64,000 nucleotides of DNA, from positions 992,001 through 1,056,000 of the forward strand of contig JAMYHL010000004.1 of NCBI GenBank assembly GCA_025531455.1. Direction: 5' to 3'. The notes beneath the pieces were generated by a model, which was not told the origin of the DNA, ran no database searches, and was given only the letters and a program-made list of their open reading frames with translations. The first letter of the stretch is position 1. Each line of letters starts with the position of its first letter. A program made the position numbers and the translations under genes. Source of the DNA: Apiotrichum sp. Y4204. Its lineage: Eukaryota > Basidiomycota > Tremellomycetes > Trichosporonales > Trichosporonaceae. Below are positions 44,201-55,332 of this stretch, one piece after another.

Positions 44201-44515
44201 GAGAAATTGAGGGTGGAGGGCTGGTCAAGACTGACTGGATGGCGACGATCGTTACGAGAGCTGGAATGCGGGACCCCGCGCGTGTCATCGCCTTTGTCCG
44301 TGTTTGGATCACATGGGAACCAGGTTGTTGCATGCTGCGTGCTGCGTGTGACGGACCGGGAATAGCCATCGGATCCAACTCTGAACACACACGAGGACAC
44401 GGACACGAACAGACGAACACGTACGCGACTCTGCTCTGCACCTCTTTATAGATTCTGGAAACTCTCTCATTCCCAACTTCCCACATCCCCCCACCCCCAT
44501 TCCCGTATTTCCACC
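44201..44515. promoter_or_regulatory. Divergent promoter, hypothetical gene / DPP3
   Basis: 315 bases. TTTATAGA at 44445-44452, 64 bases before the DPP3 ATG, is a likely TATA element, followed by a C-rich leader (CCCCCCACCCCCATTCCC). Confidence 0.45.
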
Positions 44516-46703
44516 ATGACAGTCGACACTTCTCGCTACTACGCGGACCACGACGCGCCAATCTGCCCGCTCGTCATCAAGGAGCACTTTGACACGCTCA
44601 GCGACAAGGAGAAGGCGTACGCGCATCATATCGGGTACGCTTCGTGGCTCGGTGCGCGGATTATTCTCGAGCAGACGACGCCGCAAAGCTCGGACATTTT
44701 CGATCTCATCCGCGCGACCTTTTCGGCGTCAAAGGACCAGCCCGAGAAGCTCGCCGACCTCGCTGCCCTCCGTTCTGCGGCCGGCGTCTCAGAGGAGGAC
44801 TTTACCTCGGTGCTCGAGTACGCTGCGCAGTTCCTCTCCAACCTCGCAAACTACAAGTCGTTTGGCGACATCAAGTTTATCCCCCGCGTTGGCGCCGAGA
44901 CGTTCCGCAAGGTCGTGGCGGCCGCCCCCCGCGCGGACGAGGCGCTTCCCCTGTTTGACAAGTACGCCGAGGAGATCTACTCTGTGACCCCCACTGCGCG
45001 CACGCTGCTCGGATATCTCGACGACGGACACGTCACAAACTACTACTCGGGCCCCGTGACGCAGGCGGACATCAAGGCCGTACAGAAGTATGTCGAGGCG
45101 AACGGGCCGGACCCGCTGAACACGCGCCTGTTCAAGGGCGCCGATGGCGTGCTCGAGCTCCGTGTCGCGAGCGCCGACACCAAGCCGGTCGAGGAGGTTA
45201 AGGTCGATGACTCGCGCAAGATGAAGATTGTCTACGGCGACTACTCCGCTGTCCTTGCCAAGATTGCCGACTCGATGGCCAAGGCGATTCCGTACGCTGC
45301 CAATGACCACCAGCGCAAGATGCTCGAGCACTACGTCACCCACTTCCGCAACGGCGACGTCGAGGCGCACAAGGATTCGCAGCGCGAGTGGATTAAGGAT
45401 GTCGGACCGGTTGTCGAGTCGGACATTGGCTTTATCGAGACGTGAGTGCTGCGCAGCTGTCACACCTCGTCACTCAAGCTGTCCTACCGCCCCTTCATCC
45501 GCTCACATCAGGTACCGCGACCCCTCTGGCGTGCGCGGCGAGTGGGAGGGCTTTGTCGCCGTGGTGAACAAGGAAATGACCAAGAAGTTCGGCAAGCTCG
45601 TCGACTCTGCGCCCGTCTTCATCCCCAAGCTTCCGTGGTCCAAAGACTTTGAGAAGGACGAGTTCAAGAAGCCCGATTTTACCTCGCTCGAGGTGCTGTC
45701 GTTTGCGACTGGCGGTGTTCCGGCCGGTATCAACATTCCAAACTACGACGATATCCGCCAGAACGAGGGCTTCAAGAACGTGAGCCTCGGCAACGTGCTC
45801 TCCGCCAAGGCGCCCAACGAGAAGATCACCTTCCTCTCGGACGCCGACGCCGCCCTCTTTGAAAAGTACCGCGCGCCGGCATTCGAGGTCCAGGTCGGCA
45901 TCCACGAGCTCCTCGGCCACGGATCCGGCAAGCTTCTCCAGGTCTTTGCGGACGGATCCGCAAACTTTGACCGCAACGCACCGCCCACCAACCCGCTCAC
46001 CGGCAAGCCCGTCGAGCACTGGTACGGCCCCGGCGAGACGTGAGTGTAACAAGCTTCGGACTCTGCTAACATCAGATGGGGCTCGGTGTTTGGCACGATC
46101 AGCAGCTCGTACGAGGAGTGCCGCGCCGAGACTGTGGCAATGTACCTGAGTGTCAACCCGGACATGCTCGCGATTTTCGGACACACCGACTCGTCGTCGG
46201 ACGTCGGAACAGGCGACGAGATCATGTACGTTGCGTGGCTGCAGATGTGCCGTGCGGGTCTTCTCGCGCTCGAGTTCTACGACCCGGCCGCGAAGAAGTG
46301 GGGGCAGGCACACATGCAGGCGCGCTACGCGATCACGCGGGTCCTTCTCGACGCTGGCGAGGGACTCGTGTCGATTGCGCCGCATGGCGATGGCGACCTC
46401 CGCGTCTCGCTCGACAAGGACAAGATCCGCACCGTCGGCATCAAGGCCATGGGCGACTTCCTCACAAAGCTCCAGGTGTACAAGGCGACTGCGGACGTCA
46501 ACGGCGGCAAGGCGCTGTATGACCGCGTCACCTCTGTTCCCGACGACTGGCTTGCGTTCCGCGACATTGTGCTCGCCAAGCGCCTGCCCCGCAAGCTTCT
46601 CCTCCAGGCCAACACCGCGCTCGAGGGCGACAAGGTCGTCCTCAGGGAGTACTCGCCCGACCTCGCGGGATTCATCCAGTCGTACCTCGAGCGTGCTATC
46701 TGA
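44516..46703 (+). CDS. DPP3: Dipeptidyl peptidase III (M49 zinc metallopeptidase)
   Basis: Cytosolic enzyme that removes dipeptides from the N-termini of short peptides. Exons 44516-45441, 45512-46039 and 46076-46703 give 693 residues, the usual length for fungal DPP III. The zinc site HELLGHGSG (HEXXGH motif, one residue longer than HEXXH) is in exon 2, and the second ligand segment, [17 protein letters not shown] (EECRAE), opens exon 3. Other family blocks are the N-terminal [87 protein letters not shown] and [25 protein letters not shown]. The second intron is 36 nt (46040-46075). All catalytic residues appear intact. There is no targeting signal. Confidence 0.96.
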
Positions 46704-46868
46704 GCCGCTGAACGCCAGAAATAGACGAGCAGCAGTGCCCTAGTAGATGAATAACATGTGATATCAAAAGTTCCATACACAGATTTCCAAACACAAAGTT
46801 CCAAATCAAAGACCAAACAACGAGACCACAAGCCACAAGTCACAAGCCCTACAATCTACGCTCTCCCA
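46704..46868. other. Convergent spacer DPP3 / APH-like gene
   Basis: 165 bases with an A-rich patch of repeated CACAAG/CAAA words (46780-46850), presumably overlapping 3'UTRs. Confidence 0.35.
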
Positions 46869-49115
46869 CTAGTCAGACAGCGGGGTCGCATACCCGTCAA
46901 AGTCGAATCCTCCCGCCTTTGCAGCAGCCACGGCCGCGAATCCCTTGTCAGCAGCAGTAGCGGCACGCTTCGCTGCGTCCTCGGCCCCAGTCGCCGCGGC
47001 ATCGAGCATTGCCGCAATTTCCTCGAGGTCACGCTCGGTCGCCTTGGCGGGCTTCCGGCGCGTAGGCGAGGTGGCGCGCGATCCGGAGCGCGACCCCGCC
47101 CGCGAGCCTGTCCGCGAAATGCTGCTGCGCCCGCTACGTGCGCTGGAGCGCGAATGTGTGCGGCTCAGGCTGTGGGTACGGCTCAGGCTGAGGCTATTCC
47201 CTGAAGGCTCGGGGCGGTGGGACAGCTTGGCCGCGAGCGAGTGCATCATCTTGCGGATACCGTGTGTGCCGTCGCGGAGTCGTTTGGCGCCGAGGCGGGC
47301 AGGTGCGACGCCGGCGCGGCAGTCGGCCGCAAATGCCGATGCGGCGTGGGCTGCGCGCTGCGCCTGCTTTCCCGCCTTGAGAGTGGCGCGGAGGGCGCGC
47401 TGAATGGCGATAGAGTTGGGCTCGTCGGGTGTATGCGAGGCGAGGAGCGAGTTGAGGCGCTTGATGTCTCCGTCGACCTCGTCGCTTGCGAGAGCGGCGA
47501 GGTTGGCGTTCAAGTCTGTCCAGTGCACCAGACCGCCAAGGGTCTCCTCCAGCCCGACCTCGTTCGCATACGTCGTCAGCGCGTCCGCGTACCATTCCTC
47601 GAGGGACGCCGGCTTGGGCCCCGCCGCGTCGCCTAGGAATGCGAGGCGCGTTCCCCACACAGTCGCGAGGGAGATATCGGTCGATGCGCCGGGAATCGCC
47701 GGGCCGTCAAACAGACGCAGAAGGCAGTGGTACTTTCGTGCCCCGCGGACTGCTACTGCCAGGTCCTCGCGTCCCTTGGAGACCAGTGTCTGGGACAGCA
47801 GCTCTTCCGCGTTCGTGAGACGGTTTGACCCGAGCGTCGCGTCGTCCATCGGGATGAACGCTAGTGGTGCGGCAAATGCCTCGGCGAAGGGAACGACAAC
47901 GGCCCTGGGTATCAGTATCAGACAGGTGAAGGTCTCTCTAAAGTACCCACATCTCCCAGTCAATAATATCATCAATGCGACCGTCAACCCCAAGCATGTT
48001 GTGCGCTGCGTCGTCCGTGTGCTTGATAAACGTAGGTCCGACGGCTGCCATGGGCTCACACCCTGCCACGAGATCACGCAGCTCGAGGGCAACAAGGTAT
48101 CGGAGGATGCGGATGGCACTGCCGGCCAGCTCGGGCGGGCGGAGGGGCGTAATGTGCAGAATGAGGAGGTACTCGTCAATGCGGGCGAGGTGCATGTCCT
48201 GGCTAGAGCGGTACGTCGTGAGCTTGGGTACGCGCCCGCGAATGTCGCTGAGCAGCGGACCGACGGCAAAGTGCTCCGGCTTGGGATCCTTCAGGTTGGC
48301 GGGATAAAGGCACCCAACGCCTGAAAAGCTCTTGGACGCAACTTTGATCATGATGTCCGCATAGTCGGCGACCGCGCGGCGCACGGCCGGCGTAAGCGCC
48401 TTGACCCCCGCCGCGTCAATAACCTCGTGCAGCGAGTCGCCCTTGACAAACTCTTCGAAAAAGTAGTTGAAGTCGACCTTTTCGTCAAGCGTTGGAAGGT
48501 GCACACCTGGCACCTGGGTGGGCAAAACCTCCTGGAGGGCCTTGATAGTCGCGTACTCGCTGAGCATGATGCTGCGGCGCACGCGGGCAGTGTACACGTC
48601 TGGAAGCCGGACGCGCGCGAGCCACTGCACGCCATCATCAAACGTCACCGTCAGTGCGAGGTTGCGATATCCCATCCACTTGACGAGGCCGCGGTATTCC
48701 TTCTGCACGCCGGGAATGACCGGCAGTGTGAGCGTCGCGCTCTTCACGCCCGGCGCGCCGCGCAGCCGCACCGCCTCGGCAGTGATTGGCGCATCGACAA
48801 TCTGCGCGATAAGGCCAAACAGCTGCGGGTGAGTGGGCGACTTTGGGGGGACGTACAGAGTGGTTGTCCTCGCACGACTTGCCGCGGCGCTCGGCTTCCT
48901 ATCTGTCAGTATGATTCATGTCGCCTCAAGGAGAGCAAAAGTATTGCTATATCGCCGCTCAAGCGACTGGGGTTCCATCCGCGACTCACCGGGATGTACA
49001 AGCAGGGATGGAACGTCGGCGTACAGTGTTCGTCGCAGAGCACACGCCCGCAGCGCGTCGCGGCGGGCGCGGCGCCGTCGCAGCCGAACACGGTGCAGGT
49101 GTGCGCGGCCGTCAT
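46869..49115 (-). CDS. APH-fold phosphotransferase-like protein with N-terminal Cys/His knuckle and RS-rich tail
   Basis: Function unknown. Exons 49115-48990, 48898-48857, 48822-47951 and 47904-46869 join in frame to 691 residues; the second intron would be only 34 nt (48823-48856). Residues ~6-36 form a small Cys/His cluster (CTVFGCDGAAPAATRCGRVLCDEHCTPTFHPC) that could bind zinc. The middle shows the aminoglycoside-phosphotransferase kinase-like fold: WLARVRLP (nucleotide-lobe strand), EYATIKALQEVLPTQVPGVHLP, NYFFEEFVKGDSLHEVID and the Brenner motif HTDDAAHN (catalytic Asp, metal Asn) followed by GRIDDIIDWEMA (metal-binding Asp). After about residue 520 come Ala-rich helices and an Arg/Ser repeat (RTHSLSRTHSRSSARSGRSS), then a heptad-like Ala tail. 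Fungal APH-like genes are numerous and mostly uncharacterised; the substrate cannot be inferred. Confidence 0.65.
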
Positions 49116-50242
49116 GAGCGGGTGTGGAGATGGCTCCGGGGTGTAGGGGGATGAGATTGAGTAGAGTGAATTGAGATATGAGATATGGGATTGATCTAGG
49201 ATCCAGAATGGGGTCCGTCAAAAGTCGAGAGACAGAGGTCCTCGGTTTGTGGAATGCGGCCCACCTCCACCGACCGGGTCTTGTGCATCTTGGCGACATT
49301 GGCTTGGCGACGCCTGTTGTGTGCTGTGCAGTGCACTACAGCGACTGCGCAGCACATCGGGTGTGCTCGTCGTTGGCAGCACGAGCCCTCTACGCGGAGA
49401 CTGTTGCATTGACTCTGTTTTCCAGACAAGAATAACAACAACAAAAAATGGCCCATAAAGGTTGTTTGTAGCTTGTTGTTTGTTGGTCCAAAGTGCCTGG
49501 CGCCCTGCGGAGCGGGAAAACGATGTTCCTTCTCGGAACATGGTCCAGCACACGACTGGACCTATTGTGCACACGACTCGAGCAAGCCATGCACGCCATG
49601 CAAGCCACAGGCATAGCACCCAGAACCAGACACAGGACAAGCCTCCCCAGCAGCACACTGAAACAGTCATGTCGGGTCAGACAGCGCGGCAGCGCCCAAT
49701 CGCCAATGGTGACTGACTCAGTTTCGGTGCATATCCCCACCACTCGAGCACAAGGAACATGGCGGCATCCGTCCCGTTTTCCGTTCCGTCCTTTACAACG
49801 TCCCCACTCTGACGACGGACGAGTCATAAACAATGCAGAGGACGGGAAACTGCAATGCATGACAGTTTTGACGATCCGTAGTCGCTACTCGCCACCGTCC
49901 GGCACACGAGGACCAGAGGCGCGGCACACCGCCGTGCACCGGAATCACCTCCCTAGTATCACATCGCGCGTCGCGGCACGCTGTGGGCGGTGCAGCTCGT
50001 ACTGGAAGATCTTGAGATTCCAGTTGATGCATGACCCTTTCCCGCGCGTCGCATGCAGCTGCAAGTGTAGTTCTTTGAGAATGCATGCCCACGTCTATCA
50101 AAGAAATGGGGTTTGGCACAACAGTACTGTGTCGTTGAAAAAATGCTATGGATACAGATGGGAACAGGATGAAAACAGCATGATATTGAGGAAATGAGCA
50201 AGCAGGACAAGATGGCGGTGGGTGTTGCCCCTACGCCTTGGC
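49116..50242. other. Intergenic region, no gene recognised
   Basis: About 1.13 kb between two minus-strand genes: the upstream region of the APH-like gene and the 3' flank of the glucanase gene. A 234-codon plus-strand frame (49493-50197) is open but compositionally unlike a protein and has no domain. Nothing else is supported. Confidence 0.4.
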
Positions 50243-52075
50243 CTAGGCGAGCGAGCCGGCCTCAATGTTGAAGTTGTACAAGCCGTTGATGCACTTGTCT
50301 GAGATTTCGTGCTTGCCCTGGCCCTTGAGGGTGGCGCCGTCGGCGGTGGTGAGCTCGAACGACTGCGCGCCGACGCCCATGGGCACCTTGATCATCTGGA
50401 CACCGGCAGGGACGTCGGACGAGGCGGCGGCCTTGTCTCCCGAGGTGACGGTGAGCTTGCCGCCGTTCTTGGTCATGACAGCGACAAAGACCGTGTCCTC
50501 GACGAGGTCGGCACCCTCGGGGCGGCCCGCGGGGTCCGTGTCGTCGCACTTGGCCGTCTTGAGGTGCGGGCGGTACCACCACACGGCGCCCTCCTTCTCA
50601 ATAACCGGGGCGGGAGCACCGCTCTTAAAGGCCGAAATGAACGGGCGCGCAACCTCCATGAGCGCCGAGTGGTCAAACCCGTCGGTCCACTTCGAGTTGC
50701 CGTCGTCGCCGTGCTGGCTCTTGGCGGGGTCGACGAGGTAGTGACTCTCGCCAAAGTCATTCCAGGTGAGGAGCTCGAGCCAGCGGGCGCCGCGCGCGCG
50801 CGCCTCGAGCGCCTGGTTCCACCGACTCAGCCACAGGTCCTCCAACTTGAAGATATAGTTCTTCGGGTACGCGCCGGTCTTGGGGTAGTGCGTGAAGAAC
50901 CACGGCGACACACCCATCATGTACTCCTTGCTCGCGGCGGCAAGCGGCTTGAGGTAGCGGTCGTCCTTCGATTCGATGGTGACCTCCTTGTCGACGGGCT
51001 TGTTGTTCTCGCTCGCCCAGGCCTCCCACGAGAACAGGCCAGCGACGCCCTTGGCGCCGCCCACGTCGGCGCTGACAAAGTTGGGAACCGCGTGGATGTC
51101 GACGCCAGACTTCTGCGCAATCGCCGTCCAGTCGCTCCCGTCGCCGAGGAACGTCGAGACAAACGGCTTGCCGTCAACCTGGTAGTTGCCCGGCAGCGTC
51201 GCGTACTTCTTCACCTTGGCCGCAATGTCGTCCATGTCCTTGCCGTTGTCGGCCTTGTAGTAGTTGAAGTCGAACGACATGAACACCTTGAAGCCCGTCT
51301 TCTCCGCGGCCGCATACGCGAGGTCGAGCTGCTTCTCGGTGTACGAGTCGACGTTGCCGAAATTAAGCGCAAACGCAGAGATACCATACTCCTTCGCAGC
51401 GGTCATGTCGGCTTCCCAGTCGGCGGCCGTGTGGCCCTCAACGATACCGAGCATGAAGTGGGCAAACACGTCGTTGCCACCGGGACCAGCCGCAGCGGGG
51501 GGTGCGGTGCCATTCTGGGGCTGCGCGCCCTGCTTGCCCGCGGCGTTCGGCGCGGGGTCCTTCTTGGCGTCCGCAGGCTTTGCGAGGAGGTCGGCGGGAG
51601 CCGCCTTGCTATCAGGCTTGCCGGTCTCAACGGGCTTGTCGGCGGGCTTGTCGGCAGGCTTGCTCGCCGTCGGCGGGCTCGAGGGGTCGGGGTGCGCAGC
51701 CTTGTCCTTCGCGAGTTCGTCGCAGGGGTCCAGGCCGCCAGGGCCAGCACCGCCAGTCTGTGCGGGCGGGGCGGGGGCCGGCTTCTCGGCGTCGGCGGGA
51801 GCGGTGGTCGCGGCGCCGTTGGTGGGCGCGGCGACTGTCACTGTCACTGTCACGGTCTTGGCCTTCCAGAAGGCCTTGCTGCCCGGTGCGCCTGAGGGGG
51901 CCGCGCCCTGCGGGTCCTGCGGAGGCTGAGGAGGCTGGGAAGCCTGCGAGGCTTGAGGGGCCTGCGCGGCTTGAGGGGCTTGAGGGGCTTGAGGGGCCTG
52001 AGGTTCCTGGCTGGGGAGCGGGGTGGCGGCTGCGAAGGACGCGAGGAGCGCGAAAAGGAGGGTGGTGGGGAGCAT
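50243..52075 (-). CDS. Secreted alpha-1,3-glucanase, glycoside hydrolase family 71
   Basis: Hydrolyses alpha-1,3-glucan (mutan) of fungal cell walls. Single exon, 610 residues. Residues 1-18 are a signal peptide (MLPTTLLFALLASFAAAT). A low-complexity stalk to about residue 200 consists of QAPQAPQ repeats, a TVTVTVT strand and KPADKPADKP repeats. The GH71 catalytic domain begins VFAHFMLGIVEGHTAADWEADM. Readable blocks are YGISAFALNFGNVDSYTEKQLDLAYAAAEKTGFKVFMSFDFNYY, KPFVSTFLGDGSDW, GLFSWEAW, YMMGVSPWFFTHYPKTG, KNYIFKLEDLWLSRWNQALE and LLTWNDFGESHYL; the acidic residues of FMSFDFN, STFLGD and TWNDFGES are the expected catalytic neighbourhood. A beta-rich C-terminal domain follows. No GPI signal is seen. 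It may act on the organism's own wall during growth or septation. Confidence 0.92.
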   Translation of the reverse strand: MLPTTLLFALLASFAAATPLPSQEPQAPQAPQAPQAAQAPQASQASQPPQPPQDPQGAAPSGAPGSKAFWKAKTVTVTVTVAAPTNGAATTAPADAEKPAPAPPAQTGGAGPGGLDPCDELAKDKAAHPDPSSPPTASKPADKPADKPVETGKPDSKAAPADLLAKPADAKKDPAPNAAGKQGAQPQNGTAPPAAAGPGGNDVFAHFMLGIVEGHTAADWEADMTAAKEYGISAFALNFGNVDSYTEKQLDLAYAAAEKTGFKVFMSFDFNYYKADNGKDMDDIAAKVKKYATLPGNYQVDGKPFVSTFLGDGSDWTAIAQKSGVDIHAVPNFVSADVGGAKGVAGLFSWEAWASENNKPVDKEVTIESKDDRYLKPLAAASKEYMMGVSPWFFTHYPKTGAYPKNYIFKLEDLWLSRWNQALEARARGARWLELLTWNDFGESHYLVDPAKSQHGDDGNSKWTDGFDHSALMEVARPFISAFKSGAPAPVIEKEGAVWWYRPHLKTAKCDDTDPAGRPEGADLVEDTVFVAVMTKNGGKLTVTSGDKAAASSDVPAGVQMIKVPMGVGAQSFELTTADGATLKGQGKHEISDKCINGLYNFNIEAGSLA

Positions 52076-52723
52076 TGTGGAAGAAGGTGGTTAGAGATCA
52101 AAGTGCCCGTAGGCAGTAGAAGAAGAAGAAGGAAAAAAAGAGGAAGAAAAAAAATAAACGAAGAGGCAGCGAAGGTCGAGCCGAAGAAAGTCTAAAGCCA
52201 GTTTAGATGTTGGTTTGGTGGGGAGACGAGAGGAGAGCAGACCCTCTGTTTTTATATGTGTGAGTAGCCATCAGTGTCAGTGAGCGTGGTGCCTCGTAGG
52301 CATCGAGGACGGGGAGATGGTGCACCAGGGGATTCGGGACTGGGTATCCGTGATTGAACAATGATGATGCAGTAGTGAACAAGGAGGATGTCACGGCTGT
52401 GTCGGTCAGTGTCGGGCAACGGGGGTCAGTGTGTCAGAAGTAACTGCCACACCCAGGAAATTTAAGCTCAAGAGTCAGGGGCCGGGTTGGTTGGGTGTGG
52501 GTGGATGGATGTCCAGATTGTGCTTGTTCACTCGAAACACTGGAATGTGCCGAGTCCAGGATCCTGGCAAGGGGGTGAGATGAGGGGATGGGATCCAGTG
52601 TGTGCGTGCCTTTCAAGGGAAGCACCGTCACAGCAAACGGCCGTTCTGCTCGGCGAGTTTGTGCAGTTGTGGCACTGGTGTGTACTGGTGTTCCATCAAA
52701 GACATCCTCCATCCAACCACATC
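52076..52723. promoter_or_regulatory. Glucanase upstream region / CLPP 3' flank
   Basis: About 650 bases between two minus-strand genes. An A/G-rich patch (52110-52170, coding-strand C/T leader) precedes the glucanase ATG, and TTTTTATA at 52248-52255 (TATAAAAA on the coding strand) lies about 175 bases upstream. Short TGTCAGTGT-type repeats occur near 52395-52437. Confidence 0.4.
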
Positions 52724-54356
52724 CTACTTCTCCTTGTCCTTCTCCCTCTCCCGCTCCCGGTCCTTTGCTTCTGCCCCCTCGCCTTCCTCCTCGTCTTTGA
52801 CTCTCCGCTCCACGATGCGGTCCACAATCCCAAACTCGAGTGCCTCGGCCGCCGTCATGAAATAGTCGCGTTCCAGAGCCTTTTCTGTGGAAAAGTGACG
52901 TTAGCACCCGTAACGCGCGCCGCCATAATCCTGAAACCAATCGAAATGAGATCCGCGATCTGCAACACTCACCAAAGCGTTTACGCGCCGCCTCGTGCTC
53001 CTCGTCGGGACGCTTGCAGTGCTCAGCGTATATGTCGGTCAGGACGGACCGGATTCGGAGAATCTCCTTGGCATGCAGGGCGATATCAGAGGCCTGGCCC
53101 GAGGCACCACCAGATGGCTCTGTTTCAAGTCAGTCACTGTATCTACGACACGGGCAAGACCCCATTAAGACAGAGTCTCGGATCTCGATTCCGAATCTGA
53201 ATCTTTCCAAGTGCTTTGCATCCGGTGTCGACGCGTCGACATCGAGGCAAATCTTACACGCGATCACACGAAGATTCACACCTCGTGCTGGATCACCAGG
53301 TTTTGCCCCACACATGGCCATGCAGATTCAGTTGGGCGGATCGAGTTGCACACAATAGAGTTGCACACAACCACAACGGCGCACATCACACACACTCACG
53401 ATGGATCATGATGCTCGAGTTCTTCAATGCGTAGCGCTTGCCCGGCTCGCCGCCCGCGAGGAGAAGCGACCCCATGCTCGCTGCCTGGCCAAGGCAGAAC
53501 GTGTGCACTGGGGACGAGATGTACTGCATCGTGTCGTAGATTGCCAAGCCTGAGGTCACGCTGCCGCCCGGTGAGTTGATGTAGAGCCGGATCGGGCGCG
53601 ATGCGTCCTCGGCCTCCAGGAACAGGAGCTGCGCGGTGACAAGCGAGCTCATCGAGTCCGCGACCTGCAGGTGAGCACGAGTAGCACACAGCCGCGCAGT
53701 CGCTCCAGTGACATTGGCGGTCGATCACTCACTGGGCCGCCAAGGAAGATGACGCGTTCGCGGAGGAGACGCGAGAAGATGTCGTAGCTGCGCTCGCCCC
53801 GCGCCTAGTACTGTCAGTATAGACTCTCAGACACTTGAGAGCTTCCAGACTGCCGTGTCTCCGGGGATCTGGAAGCGCGTGCAACGTCAGAGCCCAAAGA
53901 AGCATGTCATGATGCACCACACTGGGACGACCTGGACGCTGCAGGAGAACAGAGGGGGAGATCTGCACGCAGCACAACCTAATCTCTAATCTCCCGCGCA
54001 GGCACTCGCGCACTGGAACAAGTTCAAATCCGGTGTTCACGCGCCGGCCGATGGCCCGAATCGCACACTGCACGGCCACACTTTAGCCATCAACCTCCCA
54101 ACAGCTCGACACACACCACAGTCCATCAATCCGCCGTGTCCCTCCACCCCCACACCCCGACGCTCCACAACTCGCGACTCACCGTCTGCTCCACCACGAT
54201 CGGCACGAGCGCATCACGGATAACGGGCACGCTCCCGTCGTTAGGCGAGCCGAATCCGAACGCGCGCGTGTGTCGTGGTGATGCTACCGGAGCCAGAGCC
54301 GCCCGCGCGGACGCGAGTCGTGGTGCACACAAGGATGCGGCGATGCGCTGTGACAT
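52724..54356 (-). CDS. CLPP: Mitochondrial ATP-dependent Clp protease proteolytic subunit
   Basis: Serine protease ring of the mitochondrial matrix, working with a ClpX unfoldase. Exon 1 (54356-54183) encodes a basic presequence and [15 protein letters not shown]. Exon 2 gives [24 protein letters not shown]. Exon 3 starts [49 protein letters not shown] and contains the nucleophile in [17 protein letters not shown]. The next splice joins MIH + [13 protein letters not shown], restoring the catalytic His motif HQPxGG. The end reads [21 protein letters not shown] (catalytic-Asp helix upstream), then an Arg/Glu/Lys-rich tail absent from bacterial ClpP. Two introns are long (about 378 nt and 280 nt). 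S. cerevisiae lacks ClpP; many basidiomycetes keep it. Confidence 0.94.
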
Positions 54357-55332
54357 GCTGAGGGGAGGGATGAATGGGATATGGGATCTGATATCTGGGA
54401 TGCGGTGCCGAGTGCTGTGCGGAGTGAAACGTCGTAACAAGACAGTGAGTGGCCCCTCCGGTTCATCGAAAACAGCGAGCAACCGGGTGGTCGATGACGG
54501 TGCGGCGCGGTGGAGGTGAAGAAGGACGATTATGTAAAACGTTGCCTACAAGTGCCCAGGTGTGGCAGCAGGGGTCGATGTGGCATGTGGCATTTCGAAA
54601 TACAGAAAACGCAATCTCGGGCCGCAATCTCGCTGAGCACTGCCCAGAAAGCAAGTGCGGGGAGGAAATAGAAGTGGGAATTAGAATAAAAGGACAGGCG
54701 GTGCGTTGGCGTTCAAAACGCTGGTGCGCTACGCTGGCTAGATCCAGTGTGACTCAAGTCCCGTGATGTCGTTCCCTGCAGAACGCAACCAAAGCTTGCT
54801 CGTTGACCGTTGGGGGTCGAAGGTGAATTCTCGAAATGCTTGTCATGTTTCAAGGACAGGAGGAGTGTCTCTCGGTACTGTTGAGTAAAGCAAGTATGGG
54901 CTTGAATGGGTGTGAGGGCCACGACACGCGCCCAGCCGCACGCCGCGTTTCGCATTTGATCGCACACCTCGCACTCGGGAACGCGATCCGCGATGCCGTC
55001 TAGGAATATGATAAGGTTACATTTCTTTTCGTCAGGAATTGGGTGGGCTTGCTAGTCTCAATCGGGCCAGTATGTTCCTTGCTGTGTATCAGAAGAATTG
55101 AAACTCCATCTCCATCTTGACAAACTGGCTGACATCGTTTCCAACACTAAAACAACATCAGGGTCAGACTTATTAGTTTGGACTGTCGCGGGTTATCTGA
55201 TTCGAACCTCGGGCATCCCTTCGAGAGCGTAGAAATCCCCAATCATCTGCCCGAGATTGCAAGTCTACTGTTATGGTCTGCATGCTGGTCCTCACTGGTC
55301 CCAAGACGTCCCTACCCCACTAGTCTACAGCT
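54357..55332. other. Intergenic region CLPP / MES1
   Basis: About 975 bases between two minus-strand genes. It has lower GC than the flanks. An 8-bp inverted repeat (CTCGGGCA at 55208-55215, TGCCCGAG at 55248-55255) and an adjacent TTCGAA-type B-box-like word (minus strand, about 55198-55207) are present, but no tRNA fold can be built. No gene is called. Confidence 0.4.

Noticed and set aside
50309..51895. 528-codon plus-strand frame opposite the GH71 gene
   Set aside because: No domain and Val/Arg/Gly-biased composition; it mirrors the codon bias of the real minus-strand glucanase.
53386..53412. ClpP frame continuing as MIHRECV past the exon end
   Set aside because: Splicing at the GTGAGT donor restores the canonical HQPSGG motif, so the read-through residues are intronic.
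55190..55260. Possible tRNA on the minus strand (TTCGAA word with 8-bp inverted repeat)
   Set aside because: No A box at a proper distance and no acceptor stem could be formed.
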